From positions 1,347,888-1,411,887 of the forward strand of contig NW_004450303.1 of NCBI RefSeq assembly GCF_000321225.1: DNA of 64,000 nucleotides, written 5' to 3'. The position numbers and the translations under genes were made by a program. The notes under the pieces are model-generated. The model was given only the letters and a program-made list of their open reading frames with translations. It was not told the origin of the DNA and searched no databases. Origin of the DNA: Odobenus rosmarus divergens. Its lineage: Eukaryota; Chordata; Mammalia; Carnivora; Odobenidae. This document shows positions 46,387 to 57,808 of this stretch, piece by piece; the stretch's first letter is position 1, and each line of letters opens with the position of its first letter.

Positions 46387-47928
46387 TTTTGTCTTTTTTT
46401 CTTCTAGTATGCCTTGTAGTTTTTTGTTTTGTTTTGTTTTTTTGATAGCTGGATATGATATACTGGATAAAAGGAACTACTGTAAATAGGTCCTTAGTCC
46501 TTTGATTAGATCTCAGTCTTTTAGTTAGCCTGTACCTCTGGACTGTAAACTTCACGACAGCTTTTTTCTCTTAGGTGGGACATGAAGGCTAGAATAGGCT
46601 GGAGTTAGGTAGTTCCCTTCCCCCAGGTCAGTTAGGCACCGATAACGCCCCACCAGGTGAGACTCTCAGGGTAAGACTTGTTAGGAAGAATGGAATGCTG
46701 TGGTGTATATTAAAATGGTTCATTTTCCCCTCCTCCTGACAGGAACCCAAGGGGATTTTTTTCAGATAATTCTTGTGGGAAACTGATAGAGCTCCTGGAG
46801 AAAAATTGCACAATATGTGCGGGTCCCCCTAGGAATGGGTCCATCTGGAGTTTTTAAGTCTCAGGGTTGTCCATACTGAGCCTACAGCAGTTCAGGTTCT
46901 CATACTCAGGCAATGGTTCCAGCAGCAGTTTCCGCTCATGAGTCTCTGCTCTAGTAAGCAACAACTGCCTGTATTTGCCTTTGTGTCTCTCCTTTGGAGG
47001 GCAGGGGGGCAAGAGTTTGCCCTATGTCCTTCTCCAGTCTTATGGATTCAAGATACACTGCTCATTTTTCAGTTTGTTTCGATTTTATATTTGCTATTAG
47101 GACTAAGGGGCAATTACATGCAAAACAAGGAACTATAGGTCTTATTTCAATTTTAAACAAATGTTTTGCAGCAATTATTAAGTGCCAAGAAACATTTTAG
47201 CTCCTTGGGGTAAAATGATGAAGATGCTGTGTATGCTATGTATGCTGTGGAGATCTCAGTCTAGTAGAAGAGACTGGAATATTTTAATTTTTTCCTGTGT
47301 GTTTTCACTTTTGTTCATAGGGGACAAAGAGAAGACTCCCAAAAGCAAGGGGAAATGGCTTATCCAGAGATTGCTGAGTTACATCTATGGGTACTATATG
47401 TGGAGATGATATTATAAGAGAAGAAACAAGGAAACTAAGTGTGGAGGGGGGCAAAAGCCAAGGAACAACTGTTGGGTTCTCTTCTTGGCTTTCAGCTAAT
47501 TTGTAAAGTTTTCTAGAGAGTTGAGACATGAGGAAACTACTGGGGAAGATATGCTTGAGTATAAATATGAAATGGAAAAGTTACACTGTGTCACTTAACA
47601 TCTTATTTTCAAATTCTTTAAAAGCATTTCCAATTTTGTTGTCTTGAGAAGAAAGATAGGCCACAGCATTAGGAATATTCATAAATGCCAGTCCTGCTAG
47701 ACTGTGTCATTGTGCAGAGGACTATTGCCTCCAGTTTTAGCCTAGATCACTCTTATGATGACCTTGTAGACAAGCCTACATTTGTTTCGTTGTCTGCTAG
47801 ACTGATTTTGTAATCAAAACAACTTATGTATTCTACCCACATTTTCTCTGTCACACACAACCTTTCCTTTAATAGTGGCCTTCTGCTTTCTTGTTGAGGA
47901 CCTGCTGAGATGCTCTAATGCATAAAAA
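46387..47928. other. L1 5'-side relic then unassigned sequence
   Basis: 46390-47050 still reads like an antisense L1 5' UTR of old type ('gcagttcaggttctcatactc', 'gggcaagagtttgccc'). 47050-47928 shows nothing named. Short frames at 46938-47409 have no domains. Confidence 0.45.
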
Positions 47929-47946
47929 ACAGATGCCCCAAGTTTT

Positions 47947-48141
47947 TTTTTTTAAAGATTTTTATTTATTTATTCGAGAGAGAGAGAATGAGAGATAGAG
48001 AGCATGAGAGGGAAGAGGGTCAGAGGGAGAAGCAGACTCCCTGCCGAGCAGGAAGCCCGACGTGGGACTCGATCCTGAGACTCCAGGATCATGACCTGAG
48101 CCGAAGGCAGTCGCTTAACCAACTGAGGCACCCAGGCGCCC
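47947..48141 (-). mobile_element. CAN/SINEC SINE, minus strand
   Basis: Antisense SINE with GAGAGAGAGAATGAGAGATA and a GGCACCCAGGCGCCC end. Perfect 18-bp TSD ACAGATGCCCCAAGTTTT (47929-47946 and 48142-48159), the longest perfect SINE TSD here together with the copy at 53887. Confidence 0.97.
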
Positions 48142-48159
48142 ACAGATGCCCCAAGTTTT

Positions 48160-48825
48160 CCTCTCAAAACCATTTGCACAAAATTTAGCAAAGTAGACAA
48201 ACTTTCTTTAAAGTGAATTCAAGATGCTCATGGATAAGCAGAATACCCCAATAGAGTAAGAAAAACTTGTTTCAAGCTATTAAAGCAGTATGTTAAAATA
48301 TTTTTTCTTAAGATTGACAAGCTATATAAATCATCTATTTCTACAAATAATTAAAATCATAAAATTTGTATAATACTATCTATATACTTCTAATTCAATG
48401 CAATCCTCATACACATACTAATGAGCAGGCAAAGTCCAGTTTGCATACCTGAGAAGCTGAGTCTGGAGTGAGTAATTTTCAAATAAAAGGTCAGGACTTG
48501 ATAGAATGACTCAAATACAATAGGAAAATAAAATCAAATAAAAACTTGAGAATAAATAGAAAAGATTGTAGTAGAAGATAAAAATTATCTTCTAGTGCTA
48601 TTTTTTAATATTTGGTGACACACTTGACAGCTTATTCCACAGTGCATAATGAATCAACCTAATATTTGGACATATATTAGCAAATTGAAGTAGGGAAGCA
48701 CATATAACAAATATTTGTTAAGGTCACAGTTACCTGGAAGGTGTTCATGTCTCAGCCCTTTATCATTGTAGTATCCTCATCCTAAGGTTCAAGAAAATTA
48801 GTTATTACCATGGAATCATTTTAAT
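48160..48825. other. No recognised feature
   Basis: AT-rich sequence with A-rich runs; no gene or repeat identified. Confidence 0.4.
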
Positions 48826-49035
48826 TTTTTAAAAAGATTATTTATTTATTTATTTGAGAGAGAGACAGAGGGGGTGGGCAGAAAGGAGGGGCAGAAGGAG
48901 AGGGAGAGATAGTCTCAAGCAGATTCCACACTGAGCACAGAGCTCAACCTGGAGCTCGACCTCACAACCCTGAGATCACGACCTGAGCTGGAACCAAGAG
49001 TTGAATGCTTAACTGACCAGACCACACAGGCACCC
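48826..49035 (-). mobile_element. CAN/SINEC SINE, minus strand
   Basis: Older diverged antisense copy of the 'gaaccaagagttgaatgct' variant (compare 30286) ending CACACAGGCACCCC. An imperfect TSD may be CCATGGAATCATTTT (48809 on) and TCATAGAATTATTTT (49038 on). Confidence 0.9.
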
Positions 49036-49369
49036 CATCATAGAATTATTTTTAAAATGCAAAAGAGAACAGAGAGAGCAAGGCTGCCATGTGGAGTTAT
49101 TTCCTCTTGTTTAGTCCTGAATTCTAATCTTTAAGTACTATTTTAAATAATGATGCAAACTATTATTATATCCTCAAAGTTATCATGAAAATGCACATTT
49201 GGAACCAAGACTACAGAGGGAGCCAGAGAATGAAACCATGAAGGATCTCAATGTAGCTACCTCACTAACACATCGCAGGAATTATCTTATCACATCAACT
49301 CATTTTACCTTGTCATAGATGAGGAAAGAAAAGTTTCATCGAAACAAAGACCACTGCATGACCTAATTA
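49036..49369. other. No recognised feature
   Basis: Unique-looking sequence before the old repeat at 49370; nothing assigned. Confidence 0.4.
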
Positions 49370-49930
49370 CTCTGCTGCAAAACAAACCCTCTCAAACTTA
49401 TTTTATTATGCTCATGGATTCTGTGGATCAGGGATTCAGACAGAACTTAGTAAGGATGGCTTTTCTCTGCTATATGATGTCTGCCTCATTGGAATGATGG
49501 TGGCTGGGGGTAACTAGATCGCTGGGGGCTGAATTCCTTTGCAGACATCTTAACTGATCCATCTGTGGGTAGTTACTGGCCGTTGGCTGGAGCACATAAA
49601 CATGGCTTATCCCCGGGACCTAGCTTCAGGCCTCAGCAAGCTCAGGGTAGTCAAACATCTTACCTGGCACTCAAGTATCCAAAGGCAAATGTCCCAAGCA
49701 TACCAGGAAGAAGCTGCATGGCCTTTATTTTATTAGCCTCCAAGGTCTGATGGCATCTCTTCATTGTACTCTTTTACCTGGAGCAATCACAACTTGGCCT
49801 GGATTTAAAGAAAGAGGACGTAAACACCACTATTTGATGAGAGGGATGTCAAAGTATTTGTAGACAAATTTTGGAACCGCCATAGGGGGTAAACGCTTCT
49901 TAACTGAGGTGTCAGGAAATTGTGTCTTAT
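49370..49930. repeat. Old interspersed repeat, LTR-like, family uncertain
   Basis: Contains 'ctctgctgcaaaacaaaccc', 'gctcatggattctgtggatcagggattcag', 'gttggctggagcacataaac', 'ggcatctcttc'. The order matches a remembered antisense MaLR-like LTR and is related to 24975 and 37600. Diverged; subfamily unknown. Confidence 0.5.
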
Positions 49931-50105
49931 GTTTTGTGACGGCAGTTCTTGAACAGGTGGGAACTAGTTCTGTGCATAGAGAAGAAAAGGCAGCATTCTG
50001 TTCCACAATATCATAAGTTTAGGACACAGTCTAGAAAGAATGACATTTCTGAATATTCCCATGCCTTATCCATTCCATCCCTTTAAGAAAATAAAACTAA
50101 AAATG

Positions 50106-50315
50106 TGGGTGCCTGGGTGGCTCAGTTGTTAAGCATCTGCCTTCAGCTTAGGTCATGATCCCAGGGTCCTGGGATCGAGCCCCGCATCGGGCTCCCTGCT
50201 CCACGGGAAGCCTGCTTCTCCCTCTCCCACTCCCCCTGCTTGTGTTCCTACTCTTGCTGTGTCTCTCTCTGTCAAATAAATAAAATCTTTAAAAAAAAAA
50301 AAAGAAAAAGAAAAG
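50106..50315 (+). mobile_element. CAN/SINEC SINE, plus strand
   Basis: GGGTGCCTGGGTGGCTCAG head and a tail of A runs with AAAGAAAAAGAAAAG. TSD AAAACTAAAAATG (50093-50105 and 50316-50328), perfect over 13 bp. Confidence 0.96.
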
Positions 50316-50480
50316 AAAACTAAAAATGATTGTGAAGGGCTTGAAAATAAGATGTGAAACGATATAAGTGTAACTTTTCCATTTCACATTTATACCCAAG
50401 CATATCTTATCATATCCAGTAGTTTTCTCATATCTCAACTCTCTAGGAGGGTTTCTATCCTTCTCCATTTAAGAATTTTA

Positions 50481-50564
50481 TTTTATTACTTTTTTATTTT
50501 ATTTTATTTTGTAGATGAACAAATTGGTTTTATTACTCTTTTCAGTGAGAGAGGACATCTAAGG
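50481..50564 (-). pseudogene. Short processed cDNA insertion (mRNA 3' tail), minus strand
   Basis: 84-bp insert in a perfect 17-bp TSD, TCCATTTAAGAATTTTA (50464-50480 and 50565-50581). On the minus strand it is about 54 nt of unique sequence ending GTTCATCTAC, then an A-rich tail (reverse of 50481-50510). A polyadenylation signal AATAAA (50529-50534 on the minus strand) lies 18 nt before the tail. This is the structure of a very 5'-truncated retrocopied mRNA. The source gene is not recognised. Confidence 0.82.
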
Positions 50565-50689
50565 TCCATTTAAGAATTTTAATGCCAGTGTTCCAGAGAC
50601 CTGGAAATTTATCCAGAACAAAATATCATCCAATTTCTCCACCTTGATAGTACTGTTTCCAAACAATTGAAATTACCATTTATCTTTGT

Positions 50690-51075
50690 AGTATATGTGT
50701 GTGTGTGTATATGTATTATATAGTTATATATTATATATTATATATAGTTATATATATATAATATGTATATTAATTTATATATATATACACACACAGATCC
50801 ATGAAAACAAAGAAACAACATTAGCAAATACATAAACAAAGAGTAAGTGTAAAAACATTTGAGGAAAACATAGACTAGAGAATTTCAGAGAAGGAGGCAT
50901 AGTTACTTCATTGAAAATTGATTATGCTTGTGTGTATATAAATAAATATGTATGTGTGTATAAACATATATGTATGTATATATGTATATATAGAAACATA
51001 TATGTGTGTATATATATATATAAATTTGCATGGTTATAACTGTGTATATGTGTATGCATGGGTATACACACACAG
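50690..51075. repeat. AT-rich (TA)n/(TG)n simple repeats
   Basis: Two blocks, 50690-50800 and 50930-51075, of TATA, TATG and TGTG units. The frames on both strands here are consequences of the repeat. Confidence 0.92.
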
Positions 51076-51079
51076 AACA

Positions 51080-53184
51080 AATATGGCTATGCAAAATAAA
51101 AATTTGTCCATGCTTCATTTTATACTCATTCAGGAGTTATTTTACTATTGGCAAGCACTTTATTAACTTGTGCATGTTTGCTTTCAGTGAAATTCTTAGC
51201 ATTATTTCTCCAAATGTATAATATGGGACTAAACTTAATGAATATTTATTTCAATGCACAGTCACACCTATATACTTTTTCTTGTTACTCAACCAGGAAT
51301 AGATTTTCCAGAGAATTAAAACCACTGGCCATTTTATTGTTAACACCCACTGATTTTGTGGTTGGAACATTTTGGTTATACTGTACTTTCATTAAATAAT
51401 ATAGTAATTACCAGTTTCACAAGATGCTTTCTATTCATTTACATATATTTTACCATGCGTCATATTAGATACAAAATAATTAGATACTGAAGAAAAGGAG
51501 TAAAAATGTGGGTAAGCAATCTGCTATTGCTCCCAACATATGCAACCAGTGAAGCAGATGGAACTGTGTTCTTGGGATGTTTAAGGACTTTTAGAGTGCT
51601 TCGTATCAGCAGCATCTGGAGACCAATTACTGAACACTCTCCACAGGGGTCTTGCCTCCGGGTTTTTAAATGGATGAGTAATATATAAACTCCATGCCTT
51701 CCCACTGAGAGAGACTGAAGCAGCATAGAAAGAAATAGTCTATTTGAGTTGAACTAAAAATGAAATAATTTGAAATTTGAACTAAAATCTTCTGTGTTTA
51801 CATATGTAGTTGGTTGTAAGGTTACAATGCAGGGCATAATGAATGGGGGTGGGGTGGACACTGTAAGCTCCTGCCTTTTCCTGAGTCTGGAAGAAAAAGA
51901 ATGTGAATGCAGAATTAACTTCTCAATTCATACCTGAAAATGGCTTATGTAAGAATTTGCAATATTAATAGAAGAAGTTCGCTGCACTTTAAAGCCCTAA
52001 AGTATCTTAGAGTATCTTATGGATTGTCAATTTCAAACTTTTATTATATATAAAGTTCTGGAGGCCTGAAGAGCTTCATGAATTGCCCATGAACAACTAC
52101 TAAGGTAGTTGTAGTGGGCGCTAGATTCAGGTGTTCACTGTCATTACACACATTTGTATAATAATTACAAAAATAACAGCAACACTGTGTACATGGGGAA
52201 TTGCTCCTTCTAGGTAACAATGAGATATTCGAATACATTGTCTCACTTAACTTTAATAAAAATACTCTGTGGTAGAACATAATTACTGTCCTTTACTGGT
52301 AAGAAAACTACAGTTTAGAGAAGCAGACCTAAGAATCTATACCAGGCCTGGGAAGGTCTATGTTTTTGGTGAAATGTATGAAATCTATCTTGTGCATATT
52401 TCCTGAGAGGAAATACAGGTTATACAACAAAGTTAGTAAGATGCCTGAAGTGTGCCTTCTAAAAACTTCAATAGCTCACTCATTTATTCATTCATAAATA
52501 TCTATAAATGAATATTTATTCATATCATAAATATGTGTAAAGCACAGATTTATCCCATGTACAAGACATTAAGATAGAAGCTGCGGATATAGCAATGGGC
52601 AAGACAGGAATTATCCTTAGCCCCATGTGGCTTGAAACCTTATGTTGTCAAAAAAACCTCCTTGTGAAGTTTTAACTAAGCTGCTGTTACTGCATTTTAG
52701 ATGTGAAAAACAGAAAGGAAAAACTGTTAACCTTAGCATGGACAAAGTCTAACTCAGATCTCCTAATTTCTAGAGTAGTTTAGTGTACTTATCCTAATAA
52801 TCAAATTATTATTATTCAATAAGAAGTATCATTTAATCATAATTAGATAAATGATTAAAAGCCTGGTTGTCTTCAATTTAGACTATGCAAATAAAAGTTA
52901 TGAATTATCCATGGTCTGTCCTTCCATTTATTCTTTGGGTTTTTTTTAGTGATTTATTTAATAAGTAAAAACAAAAAAGAGAGGAGGTAAGTGGAGATGT
53001 AGACAATAAAAATCATTACATAATTGATTACCAGTTTTAGTTCCTTAAAAAATCATTTAGAATAAGTAAGACATTAAAACCCAGGACTAAAATGGACTGT
53101 CCAATATCACATATCCAAATTCTATCTTACTTATTACAAAATTATCAAAAATTAGGTATATTTCTTTTTATAAAATACCATTCT
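51080..53184. other. No gene; MIR and L2 fragments
   Basis: 52200-52330 resembles MIR ('tttaataaaaatactctgtgg', 'aagaaaactacagtttagagaagc'); 52475-52620 resembles the L2 3' region ('ctcactcatttattcattcat', 'gatatagcaatgggcaagacagg'). 51500-51720 is single-copy-like. No gene identified. Confidence 0.5.
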
Positions 53185-53197
53185 AAAGGGAGTTAAA

Positions 53198-53399
53198 GGG
53201 ACGCCTGCGTGGCTCAGTCTGTTAAGGGTCTGCCTTCGGCTCAGGTTATGATCCCAGGGTCCTGGGATCGAGTCCTGCATCGGGCTCCCTGCTCAGTGGG
53301 GAGCCTGCTTCTCCCTCTGCCTGCTGCTCCCCCTGCTTGTGCTCTATCTCTCTCTCTCTGGCAAATAAATAAATAAATAAATAAAATCTTTTAAAAAAT
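53198..53399 (+). mobile_element. CAN/SINEC SINE, plus strand
   Basis: Head GGGACGCCTGCGTGGCTCAG, a 'ctctgcctgctgctccccct' body variant and (AAAT)n before the tail. TSD AAAGGGAGTTAAA (53185-53197) and AAAGTGAGTTAAA (53400-53412), one mismatch. Confidence 0.96.
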
Positions 53400-53886
53400 A
53401 AAGTGAGTTAAAAATTTTTGAGATGGTTTTCAATCTGAAAAAAGGAACCAAGTCTTCCTAAATAAGATCCTGGAACAAATTTGGTATCACAACCAAACAT
53501 TGAAATCCTCACTTATACTCAACTCCAAAAAGCTGGACATAAGACAAAGAGAATCATCTAGGTTTCCCTTAACAGTCTCTGTGCAGTGGGAGCAGATACA
53601 CTGACCGCCAAGAAGTGGACAGAGGAAAAGTCTGTGGTTACTTGCCAGGAGAACATCTGATGTTAACTTCTTTGTTATAGTAATTTTTTTAATATACAAA
53701 GGTAGAGAGATTCCCCCATATCCATCACTCAGTTTCAAGAATTATTATTTCATCATTTCATCTATATTCTTACCTACTCTCCCCCATATTATTTTTAAGT
53801 GTATCCTAAACAGCATATAATTTTCTCCATAAATATTTCAGTGTGTATCACTAAAAAAAAAGACTCTTAAAAACTCATCACACTCA

Positions 53887-54083
53887 GGGCGCCTGGGTGG
53901 CTCAGTTGGTTAAGCGACTGCCTTTGGCTCAGTTCATGATCCTGGAGTCCTGGGATCGAGTCCCACATCGGGCTCCCTGCTCAGCGGGGAGTCTGCTTCT
54001 CCCTCTGACCCTCTTCCCTCTTGTGCTCTCTATCTCTCATTCTCTCTCTCTCTCAAATAAATAAATAAAATCTTTAAAAAAAA
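53887..54083 (+). mobile_element. CAN/SINEC SINE, plus strand
   Basis: Typical full-length copy: A box TGGCTCAGTTGG (53898-53909), B box GGATCGAGTCC (53953-53963), CT-rich stretch and (AAAT)n tail. Perfect 18-bp TSD AAAAACTCATCACACTCA (53869-53886 and 54084-54101). A young insertion. Confidence 0.97.
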
Positions 54084-54160
54084 AAAAACTCATCACACTC
54101 AAACATTTTAACAATAATTCCTGAGGGAGAGTTTTAGGAAGATAAAATTAGCATCTTACC

Positions 54161-54187
54161 AATAAATAAATAAATAAATAAATAAAC
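54161..54187. repeat. (AAAT)n microsatellite
   Basis: Six to seven AAAT units, not part of a recognisable SINE tail. Confidence 0.92.
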
Positions 54188-54980
54188 CTAAAGTGAAACA
54201 CTAATTTTAACCATAGTGAGTATTTCCAGTGCAAAAAATACATTTGTACAACTCACTTTTAAGGATGAATTCTAAAAACTGGTAATTGCAACTGACAACC
54301 TTCGCAAAGTAGAAAAGATCAACAATTTCAACATGAAAACATACACACACAGCAGTTTGTCATGAAATATCTATTTTTTGTCTATCATTATTTGTGTGGC
54401 ACTGAGATGATTATTTTCCTACTGTTAGCTGTATAGTGAATCTACACTCCTGTGTGTAGATATGGCAGACTAGCCTGATGGATTAGTATATCCCTGTTAT
54501 TAATAATTTGGGCAACAAAAGTTTCTGAGACTTGAAGTGGGAATTCTGGAGGCAGCCCAGAAAGGAAGAACCCCTGGGTGCTCTCATGAAGACAACATTT
54601 TATAAGAAAGTTGATCACTAGACATAGACTTGTGAGCAGTTGGTCCAAAGAAGATATTTGCAAACAAGGAGATAACAGGTGGAGCTGGGAATTTGGAAAC
54701 AAGGCTTGCCTTATAAACACTGATTTTAGTTTTCTTTCAATATCCCCTACTTTAAAGACAAAAAAAAACTCCAATCCTATTTCAACTGTCTTAAAATTAT
54801 TAAGGGGAAGGGTCTATGTCAATACTGGTACTAATATCAGAAGGGGTCACAGAGGCAATATGTGATGGCATTGTTGTCCCTCAAAAAGAATATGGTTGTT
54901 GAAAGATGAATATATACTAGAGCAAGTGTTTAGTGTTAGAACATTCTTACTCAAATCTGAAGAATCAGAATTTATTTTAT
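54188..54980. other. No recognised gene
   Basis: The longest frame here (54442-54774, minus) has no recognisable domain or splice context and is judged accidental. AT-rich flanks. Confidence 0.45.
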
Positions 54981-54982
54981 TA

Positions 54983-55150
54983 TTTGCCTATTATTTATTT
55001 TATTATATATATATTTTTATTACTTATTATTTTTAATTTATTTTTAATTAACATATAATATATTATTTGTTTCAGGGGTACAGGTCTGTGATTCATCAGT
55101 CTTACACAATTCACAGTGTTCACCATAGCACATACCCTCCCCAATATATT
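54983..55150 (-). mobile_element. L1 3' UTR fragment, minus strand
   Basis: Antisense: T-rich tail, 'aattaacatataatatattatttgtttcagg', 'gtgattcatcagtcttacac', and 'cataccctcccca'. Diverged relative to the young copies; flanks AT-rich, so no TSD resolved. Confidence 0.75.
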
Positions 55151-55164
55151 TTATTATATTTTTA

Positions 55165-55265
55165 TTTTTATTTCACTTCACAAACATTCACTGAATGCTT
55201 ATAGTATGTCAGGCACTGCTAGACTCTAGGGATATAACCATGGGAAAACACAGACAAAGACTGTT
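55165..55265 (+). mobile_element. L2 3' end fragment, plus strand
   Basis: 'aaacattcactgaatgctta', 'tatgtcaggcactgctagactctagg', 'ataaccatgggaaaacacagac', the L2 3' end order. Confidence 0.65.
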
Positions 55266-55657
55266 CAATCATGAAGTCAATATTTTAGCTGTTTCTTTGT
55301 ATAATTTATTCAACAGTGGCTAGATTAATAACAAATTTCTTTTTTTTTAAACAAGACTTTTTATCAAATGAATTTTATATGGAATCCTAATATATAAAAA
55401 AATTGATGTAATATTGATATTTATAAATATTATGTCTAAGTGCATATTTCTATTATCAGTTTAGAATGGCAATCAATAATATCAATGAGATATTTTTGGA
55501 GAAAAAAATGAAAGCAGAAATTATGGATGCTGAGGCTTCTATCAGCCCCAAAATAATTTATTTTCATATTTCATTTTGGCTCAGCTACTCAGAGAGAGAT
55601 CTGAATTCTGATACATGCAACAGTCTTAAATGTCAATTCTATATAAAAAAAAATGTT

Positions 55658-55834
55658 GGAGTGGCTGGGTGGCTCAGTTGGTTGAGCGACTGCCTTCGGC
55701 TCAGGTCATGATCCTGGAGTCCCAGGATCGAGTCCCGCATCGGGCTCCCTGCTGAGCGGGGAGTCTGCTTCTCCCTCTGACCCTCCCCCTCTCTCATGTG
55801 CTCTCTCTCTCTCAAATAAATAAATAAAATCTTT
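55658..55834 (+). mobile_element. CAN/SINEC SINE, plus strand
   Basis: Head slightly altered (GAGTGGCTGGGTGGCTCAG) with the 'tctgaccctccccctctctc' body variant. TSD of A8 ATGTTG at about 55645-55657 and 55835-55847. Confidence 0.95.
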
Positions 55835-55974
55835 AAAAAAAATGTTGACTATCTGAGGAAATTTTTCAGTTAATTTTTCAACACACTTGAGAGGGTATTA
55901 GGAAGAAATTTTCATTCCAAATTTTAAAAAATCTAATCAAAGCTCGTAGTGTAATGTAATAGTTCAGAATTCAG

Positions 55975-56165
55975 TCCTTGGTGTGAAAAACTTTGTTTTT
56001 ATTCCTGATCCGCATTGTATTAACTGTGTAGCCTTGGGAAAATTGCTCAGTTGGTCTGTGGTTGTTGTCCCTATCTGTAAAATGGAGTTAATAATACCAG
56101 AGTTGTTGAAATGATCACATTAAATAATATATGAAATACTTACATACTACCTGGGTCATATTTAA
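55975..56165 (+). mobile_element. MIR SINE, plus strand
   Basis: 'ctgtgtagccttgggaaaattgctcag', 'ccctatctgtaaaatggagttaataatacc', 'gagttgttgaaatgatcacattaaa', the full MIR core order. Confidence 0.85.
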
Positions 56166-56289
56166 TATTCCATTTAAGATATTTGGGCTCTAATCATATT
56201 TCACAAAATAAAAGTCATGAGGGAGGGGAAGCAATGCTATTCCAGTGGCTGTAATCCTATTCAGTTCAATTCACTAAATCTTACTGTTT

Positions 56290-56790
56290 GACAACTGTGC
56301 AAGGTAGTGGTGATACAGAATGAAAACACTAATGGAGTCCATGTTTCTAGGAGTAATTCAATTTAAAAAAGTGGGAAGTGAGAGACATTCTAGGCAAAAG
56401 AAAGACTTGTATGAAGCTATTGCTTGAGTCCAGAGATTGCCCAGAAGACCACAGTGCAGTTTTCAGTGCAACTCCAGTGAAGAATGAGGGCACTTGCAGG
56501 GTATGAAAAGAAGGCACGGTGCTTTAGAGATAAGCAAGGTCAAATCATTCAAGCTTTATAAGCCATGTTAAGGATTTGAAATTTTTATCTTATGGGACAG
56601 TGGAAATCATTGAGATTTCACAGACAGTTGAATGATTTCGCAGCAGCATGACGATTTGCTTCTATGGGGAAGAAAATGGAAGCCAGATAGTCAATTACAC
56701 TGTGGCAGTAATTAAGGAAAGAAATAAAAATATCTTGGACTATATAGTAGCAGTGAGGCAGGAGAAAATGAGCAGATTTTAGTTATGTTT
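56290..56790. repeat. Old dispersed repeat, left part, split by the L1/5S insertion
   Basis: Order remembered from an old mammalian repeat: 'ctttataagccatgttaaggatttg', 'aaatttttatcttatggg', 'gcaggagaaaatgagcag', then 'tgttttggaggta', continuing after the insertion as 'gaattaactggacttggtgattgg' (57855 on). Joining across the insertion restores the order, supporting the insertion boundaries. Family not named. Confidence 0.6.
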
Positions 56791-56803
56791 TGGAGGTAAA
56801 ATT

Positions 56804-57808
56804 TTTTTTTTAATTTTATCATGTTATGTTAGTCACCATACAATTTTAAGTGGGACACAATCGTTCTTTTTTTTAATTAATTATTTATTTCTTAAATTTT
56901 ATTATGCTATGTTAGTCACCATACAACATTAGTTTTTGATGTAGTGATTCATGATTCATTGTTTACGTATAACACCCAGTGCTCCATTCAGTACGTGCCC
57001 TCCTTAATACCCATCACCGGGCTAACCAATCCCCCCTCCCCCCTCCCCTCTAAAACCCTGTTTGTCTCTCAGGGTCCATAGTCTCTCATGGTTCATCTCT
57101 CCCTCCAATCCGCCCCCCCTCATTTTTCCCTTCCTTCTCCTAATGTCCTCCATGCTATTCCTTATGTTCCACAAATAAGTGAAACCATATGATAATTGAC
57201 TTTCTCTGCCTGACTTATTTCACTTAGCATAATCTCCTCCAGTCCCATCCATGTTGATGTAAAAGTTGGGTATTCATCCTTTCTGATGGCTGAGTAATAT
57301 TCCATTGTATATATGGACCACATCTTCTTTATCCATTCATCTGTTGAAGGGCATCTTGGCTCTTTCCACAGTTTGGCTGTTGCGGACATTGCTGCTATGA
57401 ACATTGGGGTGCATATGGCCCTTCTTTACACTACATCTGTGTCTTTGGGGTGAATACCCAGAAGTGCAATTGCTGGGTCATAGAGTAGCTCTATTTTTAA
57501 AGTTTTGAGGAACCTCCACACTGTTTTCCAAAGTGGCTGTACCAACTTGCATTCCCACCAACAGTGTAAGAGGGTTCCCCTTTCTCCACAACCTCTCCAA
57601 CATTTGTTGTTTCTTTCCCTGTCCATTTTGGCCATTCTAACTGGTGTAAGGTGGTATCTCAATGTGGTTTTGATTTGAATTTCCCTGATGGCTAATGATG
57701 ATGAACATTTTTTCATGTGTCTGTTAGCCATTTGTATGTCTTCTTCAGAGAAGTGTCTTCTCTGAAGACACTTTTGTATCTTCTGCCCACTTTTTGACTT
57801 GATTATTT
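56804..57808 (-). mobile_element. Young L1 with doubled 3' end, minus strand
   Basis: 5'-truncated L1, sense on the minus strand. Main body 56867-57808 runs from the 3' end ('caccatacaacattagtttttg') through antisense ORF2 landmarks to 'gacttgattatttg', where it joins the 5S fragment. A second short L1 3' end (56804-56844) lies outward of it, separated by about 22 nt of other sequence. Flanked by TSD TGGAGGTAAAATT (56791-56803) and TGGAGGTAGAATT (57848-57860), so L1 and 5S are one insertion. Confidence 0.93.

Noticed and set aside
50903..51166. Small tyrosine/isoleucine-rich proteins
   Set aside because: They are translations of TATA/TGTA simple repeats.
53887..53970. tRNA genes at SINE heads
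   Set aside because: A and B boxes are present, but the sequences do not fold as complete tRNAs and are followed by SINE bodies and A tails.
54442..54774. A 110-codon minus-strand frame
   Set aside because: No domain, no conserved motif and no gene context; length is within chance for this base composition.
57162..57731. Two L1-derived minus-strand frames as genes
   Set aside because: They are fragments of L1 ORF2 (for example a WKTVWRF stretch) in a truncated element, separated by stops and frame changes.
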